A stretch of 12,305 nt of DNA, taken from positions 1 through 12,305 of the forward strand of contig DASSHC010000305.1 in assembly GCA_035693105.1 (NCBI GenBank), in the 5' to 3' direction. A program made the position numbers and the translations under genes. Positions 12,168-12,305 of this stretch are shown here, piece by piece. The stretch's first letter is position 1, and the number at the start of each line of letters is the position of its first letter. Origin of the DNA: DASSHC01 sp035693105. GTDB lineage: Bacteria > Chloroflexota > Chloroflexia > Thermomicrobiales > Thermomicrobiaceae. The notes under the pieces were generated by a model that had not been told where the DNA came from, did not search any database, and saw only the letters and a program-made list of their open reading frames with translations.

Positions 12168-12305
12168 TCAGCGCACCAGCGCGACGCGTCGCAGATCGTC
12201 GAGCAGCAGCGCGTCGAGCGGATAGTCGCTGCGCGCGCGCACGTAGCGCACGCCGCGCGCGGCCGCCAGCCCCTCGATCTCGGCCAGCCAGCGCGCCAGC
12301 CGCGC
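12168..12305 (-). CDS. DUF58 domain protein, C-terminal fragment (begins outside the window)
   Basis: The last 45 codons and the TGA stop (12168-12170) are in the window. The translation includes ARGVRYVRARSDYPLDALLL and ends DDLRRVALVR. A G-V/I-x-Y-x-x-x-x-x-D-x-P-L-D turn followed by a short terminal L-R helix is what DUF58 proteins show at their C-terminus. The family normally sits between a MoxR AAA+ ATPase and BatA-like VWA proteins, which is exactly the gene order seen downstream. The domain's diagnostic central part is outside the window, so the call rests on a short tail plus context. Confidence 0.68.
   Translation of the reverse strand, partial: ARLARWLAEIEGLAAARGVRYVRARSDYPLDALLLDDLRRVALVR

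Noticed and set aside
1..12305. tRNA, rRNA, insertion sequence or attachment site
   Set aside because: I found no tRNA-like cloverleaf, rRNA segment, transposase gene or integrase-type direct repeat on either strand by reading.

Overview
This is a high-GC bacterial window. Every gene I can support lies on the minus strand, so transcription runs from base 12305 towards base 1. The GC content, the gene families (a MoxR-type DUF58/von Willebrand A locus, an asymmetric pair of ABC exporter half-transporters, Tat-exported lipoproteins) and the many palindromic GTAGGGGC-type intergenic repeats suggest a Chloroflexota lineage such as the Thermomicrobia. That placement is an inference from impression, not from a marker gene.

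Layout in transcription order. (1) 12305-7436: the C-terminal end of a DUF58 protein, then a BatA-like membrane protein with one VWA domain, then after a 232-base gap a larger membrane protein with two VWA domains and a glutamine-amidotransferase-like segment between them. This looks like the distal part of a MoxR ATPase/DUF58/VWA locus whose proximal genes lie outside the window. (2) 7435-6851: a 585-base gene-free stretch with four palindromic repeats in two head-to-head pairs and a 66-base nested palindrome. (3) 6850-3309: two translationally coupled half-transporters whose nucleotide-binding motifs are degenerate in complementary ways, as expected for a heterodimeric exporter. (4) 3308-2919: a gene-free stretch with one more palindromic repeat and candidate control elements. 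(5) 2918-271: a three-gene unit made of a Tat-lipoprotein cupredoxin, a Tat-lipoprotein metallophosphoesterase (4-base overlap), and an ECF-type sigma factor fused through one membrane helix to an RskA-like extracytoplasmic domain. (6) 270-1: a well-formed sigma70-type promoter, a 5' leader and the first 36 codons of an acyl-CoA dehydrogenase.

The most interesting element is the third gene of unit 5. Normally an ECF sigma factor and its RskA-type anti-sigma factor are separate proteins. Here the sigma domains occupy the place of the cytoplasmic anti-sigma domain, giving a one-polypeptide, membrane-tethered sigma factor. Its outer domain should face the same compartment as the two lipoproteins encoded just upstream. 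I infer an envelope (possibly copper or redox) sensing cassette, but this is untested.

The second main observation is a family of at least seven intergenic hairpin repeats. Their stems change in a compensatory way between copies while the loop stays constant in five of them, and they mostly occur as inverted pairs, like the BIME arrangement of enterobacterial REP elements.
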